Below are positions 1 to 8,688 of a DNA stretch of 57,145 nt, in pieces. The stretch's first letter is position 1. The number at the start of each line of letters is the position of its first letter. Under the pieces are notes generated by a model. It was not told where the DNA came from. It did not search any database and was given only the letters and a program-made list of their open reading frames with translations. This DNA is from Verrucomicrobiota bacterium (GTDB lineage Bacteria > Verrucomicrobiota > Verrucomicrobiia > Limisphaerales > CAIMTB01), in assembly GCA_963205105.1 (NCBI GenBank), contig CAUJJW010000198.1, forward strand, positions 1 through 57,145, read 5' to 3'. Both the position numbers and the translations under genes were made by a program.

Positions 1-1
1 G

Positions 2-1186
2 CATCTGTCGCGGCTGCCGCAGGATCTCCGGTACGGATTTCTGGGACCTGTCCATTGCGCGGTCATTGAGGCCAGCGATGTCACCCGCTTCGGTGAGATC
101 GTCCTGACCTCATCCGTCGGGGCAGCGCCGACATTCTGCAGGGTCGCCGACAAAATCATCGTCGAACTCAACCGGTATCACCCCACCACCCTGCGCGGCA
201 GCCACGACATCTATGAGCCGCATGACCCGCCGGAACGCAGCGACATTCCTGTTTTCCAGCCCAGCTCCCGCGTCGGGGCGCCCATGATTCTGGTGGACCC
301 CAAGAAGATCATCGGCGTGGTGGAAACCAACCTGCCCGACGAGACGGGATCCTTCCGCGACATCGATGAAACGACCGGTCGGATCGGGGAAAATGTGGCG
401 AACTTCCTGGCGGCCGAGATCCGTCGCGGGGTGGTGCCGAAGCCGTTCCTGCCGATTCAGTCGGGCGTGGGCGAGACCGCCAATGCGGTGTTGCAGGCGA
501 TGGGCCGACACCCCGACATCCCCCGTTTTCAGATGTGGACCGAAGTCATCCAGGACGCCGTGATTTCGCTGATGATGGACGAAAAGGTCACCTTCGCCAG
601 CGGTTGTTCCCTGACAGTGGCCCAATCGACGCTCCAGAAGATCTACGGTTCGTGGGATTTTTTCCGAACCCGCCTGCTGCTCCGACCCCAGGAGATCACC
701 AACAACCCGGAACTCGTGCGCCGGCTTGGCGTGATTTCGGTGAACACGGCCATCGAGGTCGATCTGAGCGGCAACGTGAACAGCACCCACATTCTGGGTC
801 GCAACATGATGAACGGCATCGGCGGTTCCGCCGATTTCGCCCGGAACGCGTTTCTGTCCATGTTCGTCTGCCCGTCGACGACGAAGGGCGGCAAGATCAG
901 CACGATCGTTCCGTTGGTGAGCCATCTCGACAGCAGTGAGCACTCGGTGAGCGTGGTGGCCACCGAGCAGGGCGTGGCGGATCTCCGCGGCAAATCACCC
1001 CAGGAACGTGCCGAGGCGATCGTCCGGAATTGTGCCCACCCTGATTACCGGGAGCAGTTGACCGACTATCTCAAGATCGGAGGCCACACCCACACCCCGC
1101 AGACCCTCGCTGCCGCCTTCGGGATGCACGTGAAGTTCGGCAAGGACGGCGACATGCGTGGCGTCGATTGGTCGGCCTACAAGTAA
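2..1186 (+). CDS. Acetyl-CoA hydrolase/transferase (acetate or succinate CoA-transferase type), 5' truncated
   Basis: The reading frame is open from the left edge, so the N-terminus lies outside the window; about 394 residues remain of a family usually near 500. The protein matches the Ach1/AarC/Cat1 branch of class I CoA-transferases. Visible blocks are 'QSGVGETANAVL', 'TEVIQD', 'NTAIEVDLSGNVNS' and the glycine-rich 'GIGGSADFARN' loop. The Glu of 'TEVIQD' lies about 94 residues before that loop, the spacing between the catalytic Glu and the oxyanion loop in AarC, so the active site looks intact. It probably moves CoA between acetyl-CoA and a carboxylate such as succinate or acetate in the cytoplasm; the substrate cannot be read from sequence. 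The following genes are acetyl-CoA/pyruvate enzymes, which supports a role in acetate formation or use. Confidence 0.88.
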   Translation, partial: HLSRLPQDLRYGFLGPVHCAVIEASDVTRFGEIVLTSSVGAAPTFCRVADKIIVELNRYHPTTLRGSHDIYEPHDPPERSDIPVFQPSSRVGAPMILVDPKKIIGVVETNLPDETGSFRDIDETTGRIGENVANFLAAEIRRGVVPKPFLPIQSGVGETANAVLQAMGRHPDIPRFQMWTEVIQDAVISLMMDEKVTFASGCSLTVAQSTLQKIYGSWDFFRTRLLLRPQEITNNPELVRRLGVISVNTAIEVDLSGNVNSTHILGRNMMNGIGGSADFARNAFLSMFVCPSTTKGGKISTIVPLVSHLDSSEHSVSVVATEQGVADLRGKSPQERAEAIVRNCAHPDYREQLTDYLKIGGHTHTPQTLAAAFGMHVKFGKDGDMRGVDWSAYK

Positions 1187-1203
1187 CGCGGGTGGCGCCT
1201 TCG

Positions 1204-1250
1204 TAGCGGCGGGCGTCCCGCCTGCCGTAGAGGGGGGCGTCTCGCCCTCC
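1204..1250 (+). repeat. Double-hairpin repeat, copy 1
   Basis: Copy of a ~47-nt element found seven times in the window. It consists of a GGCGGG-CGT-CCCGCC hairpin, the spacer TGCCGTAGA, then a second hairpin of the GGGGGGCG-TCT-CGCCC type. It faces copy 2 in inverted orientation about 45 nt away. Confidence 0.9.
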
Positions 1251-1293
1251 CGGAGTTCCTTTCCATGCAACACGAGGGCCCGCCGCACCTTCC

Positions 1294-1341
1294 GCCGGGC
1301 AAGATGCCCGGCTCTACGGCAGGCGAGACGCCCGCCGCTAC
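1294..1341 (-). repeat. Double-hairpin repeat, copy 2 (variant second hairpin)
   Basis: Inverted relative to copy 1. The first hairpin and the TGCCGTAGA spacer are conserved. The second hairpin is the variant GCCGGGCA..TGCCCGGC form, also seen in copy 6 at 56519-56564. Confidence 0.88.
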
Positions 1342-1436
1342 GACACCGGCGTCCTCGCTCTGCCCGGTTCAAGGTCCGTGAGCTGGTCGATTTCGAACAG
1401 GTGGCTCTCCATGGAACCGAACCGCTGCACCTCCCT

Positions 1437-1645
1437 GGAATCCCAACGGGATTCCGTCCCAGAGCCCGGGGTTGGACCGCGCCGCGGGCCTACCCCGGGT
1501 GCGAGTTTCCAAGGATTCACAACCCCAACGGGGGTGCGGCGGGCGGGCGCAACCCCGTTGGGGTTGGTCGAAATACCCGACCCAACCCAGGGTAGCTCGT
1601 TCCTCGCAACCCTGGGCTTTGGGTCGCAATCCCTTCGGGATTGGA
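1437..1645. repeat. Multi-hairpin intergenic element
   Basis: Six short inverted repeats lie in about 210 nt: 1437-1455 (GGAATCC-CAA-CGGGATTCC), 1465-1499 (CCCGGGGT/ACCCCGGG), about 1519-1537 (imperfect), 1550-1566 (CAACCCC-GTT-GGGGTTG, perfect), 1579-1625 (GACCCAACCCAGGGT/ACCCTGGGCTTTGGGTC) and 1628-1645 (CAATCCC-TTC-GGGATTGG). This is the form of a dispersed structured repeat rather than a gene. No second full copy occurs in this window, so dispersal elsewhere in the genome is an inference. Confidence 0.65.
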
Positions 1646-2123
1646 ACCCGCCGACGCTCTCTCTATCTCTATGACCCCACTCACCACCTCGATCCCGCAC
1701 GCGATCGGCGCTGTGCGGATTTTGTTCTGATGGGTTGGAGAGGGTTGGCTGGTGGGCACCCATACCGATGGATGTGTAAATATCCTGTCGACAATAGTTT
1801 GGGTGGGTTTTGGATGCCGGCTGCCTCCGCTTCTCTCTCCCGAACTGCTCCCTTCTTCCATCGGGCGGTAGCAAGAAACGGTTAGCCTTGGCCAACGGCT
1901 GCGGAGCTTCAGAAGGCCGCTCTCCGCGAGGGTGGGTTCGTCGTGACGATGATACCCTTCAGCCGGGGATCGAAACCCGGGGGCGCCTCTTCCCATGCAG
2001 AGGTGAACCTCGGGGCGGACCTTGGCCAGGGGCTTCCCATGGTGCTTTCCGGTGGGATTGCGGACCCAGGCTCCAGGATCATCTCAGTCTTCCGTGGCCC
2101 CTATGAAGTGGTCGGCGGCGGAG

Positions 2124-2129
2124 AGGAGG
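2124..2129 (+). promoter_or_regulatory. Ribosome binding site fixing a GTG start
   Basis: A perfect AGGAGG lies four bases before a GTG at 2134. No in-frame ATG lies nearby upstream, and the next in-frame ATG falls inside the conserved CoA-binding domain, so the GTG is taken as the start of the acetyl-CoA synthetase gene. Confidence 0.7.
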
Positions 2130-2133
2130 CTCC

Positions 2134-4896
2134 GTGAGGTGCCGCCGGATTCATCGTCGCACCGATCTCGCGGCCCGATTGTCCGCCGAGACTCATAGCC
2201 CCCTCGAAGGTCTCTTCGGCCCGAACCAGATCTGCGTGATCGGCGTCCATGAGGTCGAGGGTGACCCAGGGATGAGGGTGCTGGAGCATCTGGCGACAGG
2301 TAATGCCCCGGTGCATGTGGTTCGCGCGGCGGTGAAAGGGGCACCTGCGGGTCCCGCTGAAATCCTGGGTCGCCCGGTGGTCGAGGATCCCTCCGACATC
2401 CCGAGCATTCCTGACCTGGCGATTCTGACTTCGCCTGCGTCGGAGGTCGTGGATTGGATTCGCGCCTGCGGCGACGCGGGCATCCGCTCGGCTTTGGTTC
2501 TCTCGGAGGGTTTTCGCGAAGTCGGCATCGACGGGAAGAAGATGGAGGAAGAGGTCCACGCCGCCGCGCTGGAGTCGGGTTTGCGCATCCTGGGTCCCGG
2601 CAGTCTTGGGGTGATGGTCCCGCGGGTGCAGCTCAACGCTTCGCTGGTCGGTCCGCTGGCCCGGGCGGGCAGTGTCGCCTTCCTGTCGGAGAGCGGCGCC
2701 CTGGTGTCGTCGGTGCTGGACTGGAGTCGACGTGAGAACGTGGGGTTCAGCGCGCTGGTGTCCTCGGGTGGACTGCTCGACATCGGTTGGGGCGATCTGA
2801 TTTACCATTTCGGCGATGATCCCTACACGCGGAGCATCGTGATCTACATGGAGACGGTGGGGGATGCGCGAAAGCTGTTGTCGGCGGCTCGTGAGGTGGC
2901 GCTTTCGAAGCCGGTGATTGTGCTGAAGGTGGGGCGGACAGGGGCGGCGGAGCAGTCGGCGTCGTCGCATTCGGGAGCGTTGGCGGGGAGCGATGAAGTT
3001 TTGGATGCGGCATTTCGCCGGGCTGGCGTGTTGCGGGTCGACACGGTTGCCGAGTTGTTCGACATGGCGGAAGTGCTCGGCAAGCAGGCCCGGCCTTCCG
3101 GACCCCGATTGGCCATTGTGACGAATGCCGGCGGCCCTGGGGCGCTGGCTGCGGATGCGCTGGTGGCGGCGGGGGGTGAGATCGCGGAGCTGGGGGCGCC
3201 AGCGAAGGAAGCGTTGCACCGGCTGCTGCCCGGACGCTGGAGCGGTGGCAACCCGGTCGACATTCACGACGACGCGACTCCGGCGACGTTTGCCCGGGCG
3301 GTGGAGGCCTTGGGGGCGGACGACAGCAACGACGGCGTTTTGGTGGTGTTGGCGCCGCAGGTGGCGACGGATCCGAAGGGGACGGCCGAGGCCCTGGCGC
3401 ATCTGGCTCGTCCCGCGGGCAAGCCGATTTTGACATCGTGGATGGGCGGCAATGCGGTCGTGGCGGCGCAAAGCATTCTGAATGGTGCGGGTTTTCCGAC
3501 TGCGGACTACCCGGATGACGCGGCCCGGGCGTTCTGCCACATGTGGCGGTACTCCTATGCGTTGCGGGGGATCTACGAGACTCCGGCGCAGGTGGCGGAT
3601 TTGCAGGGGCAGGCGCCGGATCGCAAGCGGGTGGCGGATGTGCTGGCCCAGGTCCGGGCGTCGGATCGGACGCTCCTGACCGAGGTGGAGTCGAAGCAAC
3701 TTCTGGCGAGCTATGGCATTCCGGTGTCCCCGACGCATGTGGCGTTCAGCGAGAACGACGTGGTGCGGATTGCGAACAAGCTCGGTTATCCGGTGGTGGT
3801 GAAGCTCCATTCGGAGACGCTGACCCACAAGACGGAGGTGGGCGGGGTGCAGCTGAACCTGCGCAACCCGGTGGCGGTTCGCGAGGCATGGCGTTCGATT
3901 GAGGCGACGGTGACCGAGAAGGCGCATCGCAGCGATTTTCTGGGGGTGACGGTTCAGCCGATGGTGGTGCACAACGGCTACGAATTGCTGCTGGGCAGCA
4001 GTCTCGATGAACAGTTCGGACCGGTCCTGGTCTTCGGAACCGGCGGAGCCCTGGTGGAGATCTTCCGCGACCGCGCCCTCGCGATTCCCCCGCTCAACGC
4101 CACGCTGGCACTGCGGTTGATGGAGCAGACCAGGATCTTCCAGGCTTTGCGTGGCGGGCGCGGCCGCAAGCCGGTGGACCTCTCGGCCCTGGAAGCGCTG
4201 CTGGTGCGCTTCAGTTATCTGGTCATCGAGCAGCCGGAAATCGCCGAGATCGACATCAATCCCCTGATCGTCGCCGACAACACCCTCGTGGCCGTGGATG
4301 CCCGGGTCATCCTGCATCCGCCGGACCTTGATGCTTCGACGCTGCCGCGTTCCGCCATCCGGCCGTATCCGAACCAGTACGTCACCCGGGTGACCCTCAA
4401 GGATGGCACGCCGGTGACGGTCCGCCCGATCCGGCCGGAGGACGAACCGCACTTGGTGGAGTTCCACAAGACCCTCTCCGACCGCACGGTCTACAACCGC
4501 TATTTTGTTCCGCTGAAACTCAGCGAACGCATCGCCCACGAGCGGTTGGTGCGAGTGTGTTTCAGCGACTATGACCGCGACATCCCGCTGGTGGCGGAGT
4601 TCCGCGCTTCACCGACCGCGCCGCCGCAGATCATCGGGATCGGGCGACTGGGCAAGGAGCATCAGATCAACGAAGGCGAATTTGCCCTGATCATCTCCGA
4701 CGCCTGGCAGGGTCGCGGGTTGGGGCGACAGCTGCTGGAGATCCTGATCCAGGTCGCGCGCGATGAACGGTTGTCCCGCCTGTCCGGGCACATTCTCGGC
4801 GGCAACCGCGAAATGCAGGCCGTCTGCCGCAAGCTCGGCTTTACCTTCCATCACCATCACGGCGACAGCGAATGCATCGCCGAATTCCAACTTTGA
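2134..4896 (+). CDS. ADP-forming acetyl-CoA synthetase fused to a GNAT acetyltransferase (Pat/PatZ-like architecture)
   Basis: A 920-residue cytoplasmic protein with a GTG start behind a perfect AGGAGG. Domain order: CoA-binding Rossmann domain (about 20-140), succinyl-CoA-ligase-like domain (about 150-470), ATP-grasp (about 500-730, with 'GYPVVVKLHS' and 'HKTEVGGV') and a C-terminal GNAT domain (about 750-915, acyl-CoA loop 'QGRGLG' at 859-864). The phosphohistidine motif 'HSGALAGS' is present with His279, so the ligase half looks active: acetyl-CoA + ADP + Pi to acetate + ATP + CoA. The fusion matches the Pat/PatZ protein-lysine acetyltransferase layout, so the tail may acetylate and silence metabolic enzymes such as acetyl-CoA synthetase. 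It lies 42 nt upstream of pyruvate:ferredoxin oxidoreductase, probably in one transcript. Family certain; bifunctionality inferred. Confidence 0.92.
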   Translation: MRCRRIHRRTDLAARLSAETHSPLEGLFGPNQICVIGVHEVEGDPGMRVLEHLATGNAPVHVVRAAVKGAPAGPAEILGRPVVEDPSDIPSIPDLAILTSPASEVVDWIRACGDAGIRSALVLSEGFREVGIDGKKMEEEVHAAALESGLRILGPGSLGVMVPRVQLNASLVGPLARAGSVAFLSESGALVSSVLDWSRRENVGFSALVSSGGLLDIGWGDLIYHFGDDPYTRSIVIYMETVGDARKLLSAAREVALSKPVIVLKVGRTGAAEQSASSHSGALAGSDEVLDAAFRRAGVLRVDTVAELFDMAEVLGKQARPSGPRLAIVTNAGGPGALAADALVAAGGEIAELGAPAKEALHRLLPGRWSGGNPVDIHDDATPATFARAVEALGADDSNDGVLVVLAPQVATDPKGTAEALAHLARPAGKPILTSWMGGNAVVAAQSILNGAGFPTADYPDDAARAFCHMWRYSYALRGIYETPAQVADLQGQAPDRKRVADVLAQVRASDRTLLTEVESKQLLASYGIPVSPTHVAFSENDVVRIANKLGYPVVVKLHSETLTHKTEVGGVQLNLRNPVAVREAWRSIEATVTEKAHRSDFLGVTVQPMVVHNGYELLLGSSLDEQFGPVLVFGTGGALVEIFRDRALAIPPLNATLALRLMEQTRIFQALRGGRGRKPVDLSALEALLVRFSYLVIEQPEIAEIDINPLIVADNTLVAVDARVILHPPDLDASTLPRSAIRPYPNQYVTRVTLKDGTPVTVRPIRPEDEPHLVEFHKTLSDRTVYNRYFVPLKLSERIAHERLVRVCFSDYDRDIPLVAEFRASPTAPPQIIGIGRLGKEHQINEGEFALIISDAWQGRGLGRQLLEILIQVARDERLSRLSGHILGGNREMQAVCRKLGFTFHHHHGDSECIAEFQL

Positions 4897-4938
4897 CGCC
4901 CCACCCTTCCTACCACCTCCGAATCCCCGATTTTCATC

Positions 4939-7900
4939 ATGAGTGAGCAGAAATTCTACACCCTCGACGGCAACGAAGCCGTAGCTCGCGTCGCCTACAA
5001 ACTGAGCGAAGTCGTCGCCATCTACCCGATCACCCCGTCGTCTCCGATGGGCGAATGGGCGGATGCCTGGTCCGCGGCGGGCGCCAAAAACCTCTGGGGA
5101 ACGATCCCGTCGGTGATCGAGATGCAGTCGGAAGGCGGCGCTGCCGGTGCGATCCACGGCGCCCTCCAGACCGGTTCGCTGGCGACCACGTTCACGGCGT
5201 CGCAGGGCCTGCTGCTGATGATCCCCAACATGTACAAGATCGCCGGCGAACTCACCGCCACCGTCTTCCACATCGCCGCCCGTTCGCTCGCGGCGCAGGG
5301 GTTGTCCATATTCGGCGACCACCAGGACGTCATGGCCGCGCGGCAGACCGGCTGGGCCATGCTTTGCTCCAACTCCGTCCAGGAAGCCCAGGACCTCGCT
5401 CTCATCTCCCAGTCGGCCACCCTCGATTCCCGCATCCCGTTCCTCCACTTCTTCGACGGGTTCCGCACCTCCCATGAGGTCGCCAAGATCGAGGTTCTGT
5501 CCGACGACGTGCTCCGCGCCATGATCAGTGAGGATCGCATTCGCGAGCATCGCCTGCGTGGTCTTTCGCCCGATCGTCCGGTGTTGCGCGGCACCGCCCA
5601 GAACCCCGATGTCTACTTTCAGGCGCGTGAGACGGTAAACCCGTACTACCAGCGTTGCCCGGGAATCGTTCAAGCCGCGATGGATCGGTTCGCCCAGCTG
5701 ACCGGGCGTCGCTACGGCCTGTTCGATTACGTCGGGGCGCCGGACGCGGAGCGCGTCGTGGTCATGATGGGCAGCGGTTGCGAAGCGGCTCACGAGGCGG
5801 TCGAACTGTTGGCGGCCCGGGGCGAAAAAGTCGGGCTGGTCAAGGTGCGACTCTACCGGCCTTTCGACGCCGCCGCGTTTCTGGCGGCCCTGCCCAAGTC
5901 GGTGAAGTCCATCGCCGTTCTCGATCGCACGAAGGAACCGGGCGCGGGCGGCGAACCGCTGCATCTCGACGTGGTTCATGCCCTCTTTGAAGGCGCCGAG
6001 GACGGACGGCCACTGCCCAAGGTGGTGGGAGGACGTTACGGGCTGTCTTCGAAGGAATTCACCCCGGCGATGGTGCGCGCGGTGTTGGACAATCTCGCGG
6101 CGGCGAAGCCGAAGAAGGCGTTCACGGTAGGCATCATCGATGACGTGGGGATGACCAGTCTGGACGTGGACGACAGCTTCACCACCGAGACGGACGATGT
6201 GCGGCGGGCGGTGTTTTTCGGGTTGGGCGCGGACGGCACGGTGGGCGCCAACAAGGAGAGCATCAAGATCATCGGCGAGAACACGGAGAACTACGCCCAG
6301 GCGTACTTCGTGTACGACTCGAAGAAGTCGGGTGCGATCACCATTTCGCATCTGCGGTTTGGCAAGAAACCCATTCGCTCGACCTACCTCATTTCGCAGG
6401 CGCAGTTCGTGGCCTGTCATCAACCCGTGTTCCTCGACCGCTACGAGCTGGCGGAGCCCTTGGCGCCGGGCGGGACCTTCCTGTTGAACGCACCCTGGCC
6501 GGTGGAGGAGGTCTGGAGCCATCTGCCGGATTCGTTGCAGACGGCGCTGATCGCCAAGAAGGCGAAGGTCTACACGATCAACGCCACCAAGGTCGCCCGC
6601 GAGGTCGGGATGGGCGGCCGCATCAACACCATCATGCAGACCTGCTTCTTCGCGGTGTCCGGCGTTCTGCCGCGCGAGGAAGCACTCGATGCCATCAAGT
6701 CCTCCATCATCAAGTCCTACTCCAAGAAGGGGGATGAGATCGTTCAGATGAACATCCGGGCGGTCGACAACACCGTCGCCAATCTGTTCGAAGTCACCGT
6801 GCCCGACCGTGCCACCAGCACCCTGCGGGTCCGTCCCCCGGTGCCCGCCGGCGCCCCCGACTTCGTGCGGAATGTGCTCGGTCCCATCATCGCCGGGCGT
6901 GGCGACCGCGTCCCGGTCAGTGCCATGCCGGTGGATGGCACCTTCCCCACCGGCACCGCCCGCTGGGAAAAGCGGAATCTCTCGCTGGAAATCCCGGTGT
7001 GGGATCCGCAGACCTGCATCCAATGCGGCAAATGCATCTTTGTCTGTCCGCATGCGGTGATCCGGAGCAAGGCGTATGAGCCCAAGCAATTGGAGGGCGC
7101 GCCCACGACCTTCAAGTCGGCGGAATCCCGCCTGCCCGCCTGGAAGGGGTTGAAATTCACCATCCAAGTGGCGCCCGAGGACTGCACGGGTTGCGCCCTG
7201 TGCGTGGAGATCTGCCCGGCCAAGAACAAGAAGGAAGCCCGGCTGAGGGCGATCAACATGATGCCGCAGCCTCCGATCCGGGAAGAGGAGAACCTGAACT
7301 GGGACTACTTCCTGCGACTGCCGGAGCTGGACCGTCGCAAGCTGACCACCCAGTCCGTGCGGGAAGTGCAGGTGGCCGAGCCGTTGTTCGAATTCTCCGG
7401 GGCCTGTGCCGGTTGCGGCGAAACGCCCTACATCAAACTGCTCACCCAGCTCTTCGGCGACCGCCTGGTCATCGCGAATGCCACCGGCTGTTCATCCATC
7501 TACGGCGGGAACCTCCCGACCACGCCTTACTCGACCAACCGCGACGGCCGCGGGCCCGCCTGGAGCAATTCGTTGTTCGAGGACAACGCCGAGTTCGGCC
7601 TTGGGTTCCGGGTGTCACTGGACAAACAACGCGAGTTCGCCCGTGAACTGGTGGAACAAGTGGCGCCGCAGGTCGGGGATTCCCTGGTCCGGCGGATCCT
7701 CCAGAACAAGCAGCGCAGCGAAGCCGACATCTACGAACAACGCGAATGGGTGACCGAGCTGAAGCACAAGCTGGCCGGCAACACTTCCAGCGAGGCGAAG
7801 CGCCTGATGGCGCTGGCCGACATGTTGGTTCGGAAGAGCGTGTGGGTCATCGGCGGTGACGGTTGGGCCTATGACATCGGTTACGGCGGTCTGGACCACG

Positions 7901-8538
7901 TGCTCGCCAGCGGGCGCAACGTGAAGATCCTGGTACTCGACACTGAAGTTTACTCGAACACCGGCGGGCAGATGTCGAAGTCCACCCCGCGCGGTGCCGT
8001 GGCGAAGTTCGCGGCCGGCGGGAAGCCGATCGGCAAGAAGGACCTCGGGCTCATTGCGATGCAGTACGGGCATGTGTACGTGGCCAGCGTCGCCATGGGC
8101 GGCAAGGACGAGCACACGCTCAAGGCGTTCATGGAGGCGGAGGCCTACGACGGCCCTTCCCTGATCATCGCCTACAGCCATTGCATCGCCCACGGCATCG
8201 ACATGACGGGCGGCCTGAAGAACCAGAAGGTCGCGGTGCAAAGCGGGCACTGGCTGCTCTACCGCTACCACCCTGATCGCGGCCTGGAAGGCAAGAACCC
8301 GCTCCAGGTGGATTCGGCGCCGCCCCATGTGCCGCTGGGCGAGTTCCTCCAGATGGAGAACCGGTTCCGCATGCTCACCAAGAGCAACCCCGACGCCGCC
8401 CGCGAATTCTTCAAGCAGGCACAGAAGGATGTCCGGGTGCGTTTCGACCTGTACCAACATCTGGCCGGGCGCGAGCCCAAGGTCTCCGACACGGCGGCCA
8501 CCGGGGACAACAAACCCGTCGTCGTGGGTGCGGACTGA
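4939..8538 (+). CDS. nifJ: Pyruvate:ferredoxin (flavodoxin) oxidoreductase
   Basis: A 1199-residue single-chain enzyme, close to the usual ~1170-1230. It oxidises pyruvate with CoA to acetyl-CoA and CO2 and reduces ferredoxin. In order: the pyruvate-binding N-terminal domain ('AVYPITPSSPMGE'-like, here 'AIYPITPSSPMGE'), the gamma/EKR region, a two-[4Fe-4S] ferredoxin domain ('CIQCGKC' from Cys693 and 'CTGCALC' from Cys749) and the thiamine-diphosphate domain. The third cluster has ligands in 'CAGCGE' (Cys823/Cys826), 'TGCSS' and the late 'YSHCIAHG'. The TPP/Mg loop reads 'GGDGWAYDIGYGGLDH'. All expected cluster cysteines are present. The ATG start has no strong Shine-Dalgarno. The gene follows the acetyl-CoA synthetase and precedes a flavoprotein often found beside it. 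Confidence 0.97.
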   Translation: MSEQKFYTLDGNEAVARVAYKLSEVVAIYPITPSSPMGEWADAWSAAGAKNLWGTIPSVIEMQSEGGAAGAIHGALQTGSLATTFTASQGLLLMIPNMYKIAGELTATVFHIAARSLAAQGLSIFGDHQDVMAARQTGWAMLCSNSVQEAQDLALISQSATLDSRIPFLHFFDGFRTSHEVAKIEVLSDDVLRAMISEDRIREHRLRGLSPDRPVLRGTAQNPDVYFQARETVNPYYQRCPGIVQAAMDRFAQLTGRRYGLFDYVGAPDAERVVVMMGSGCEAAHEAVELLAARGEKVGLVKVRLYRPFDAAAFLAALPKSVKSIAVLDRTKEPGAGGEPLHLDVVHALFEGAEDGRPLPKVVGGRYGLSSKEFTPAMVRAVLDNLAAAKPKKAFTVGIIDDVGMTSLDVDDSFTTETDDVRRAVFFGLGADGTVGANKESIKIIGENTENYAQAYFVYDSKKSGAITISHLRFGKKPIRSTYLISQAQFVACHQPVFLDRYELAEPLAPGGTFLLNAPWPVEEVWSHLPDSLQTALIAKKAKVYTINATKVAREVGMGGRINTIMQTCFFAVSGVLPREEALDAIKSSIIKSYSKKGDEIVQMNIRAVDNTVANLFEVTVPDRATSTLRVRPPVPAGAPDFVRNVLGPIIAGRGDRVPVSAMPVDGTFPTGTARWEKRNLSLEIPVWDPQTCIQCGKCIFVCPHAVIRSKAYEPKQLEGAPTTFKSAESRLPAWKGLKFTIQVAPEDCTGCALCVEICPAKNKKEARLRAINMMPQPPIREEENLNWDYFLRLPELDRRKLTTQSVREVQVAEPLFEFSGACAGCGETPYIKLLTQLFGDRLVIANATGCSSIYGGNLPTTPYSTNRDGRGPAWSNSLFEDNAEFGLGFRVSLDKQREFARELVEQVAPQVGDSLVRRILQNKQRSEADIYEQREWVTELKHKLAGNTSSEAKRLMALADMLVRKSVWVIGGDGWAYDIGYGGLDHVLASGRNVKILVLDTEVYSNTGGQMSKSTPRGAVAKFAAGGKPIGKKDLGLIAMQYGHVYVASVAMGGKDEHTLKAFMEAEAYDGPSLIIAYSHCIAHGIDMTGGLKNQKVAVQSGHWLLYRYHPDRGLEGKNPLQVDSAPPHVPLGEFLQMENRFRMLTKSNPDAAREFFKQAQKDVRVRFDLYQHLAGREPKVSDTAATGDNKPVVVGAD

Positions 8539-8688
8539 GCCATGCCGAGTGTGAACCGGTCCTGAAAAGCCCCTGAACTTTGAACTGCGATTGAACGCCC
8601 AACTCTAACGACAGCGAGTCCGCCGTCAGCCGGGTCATCGCCCCACGGTGATCCGGTTCGACGGTGGCCCGCGCAACACCCTCCCGCC

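Larger units (their letters stand above)
1187..2133. other. Long intergenic region rich in structured repeats
   Basis: No convincing gene lies in these 947 bases; the short open frames have no recognisable product and read through repeats. The left part holds two inverted copies of a double-hairpin element (1204-1250 and 1294-1341). The middle holds a run of six short hairpins (1437-1645). The segment near 1770-1800 is more AT-rich than its surroundings and could hold a promoter, but I see no clear -35/-10 pair. The right end carries the ribosome binding site of the next gene. Confidence 0.7.

Noticed and set aside
2101..7167. Long minus-strand open frames of 812 and 852 codons opposite the acetyl-CoA synthetase and nifJ genes
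   Set aside because: They are antisense to clearly homologous genes, are low-complexity in His/Arg/Gly and have no domain. High GC at third codon positions keeps the opposite frame open.
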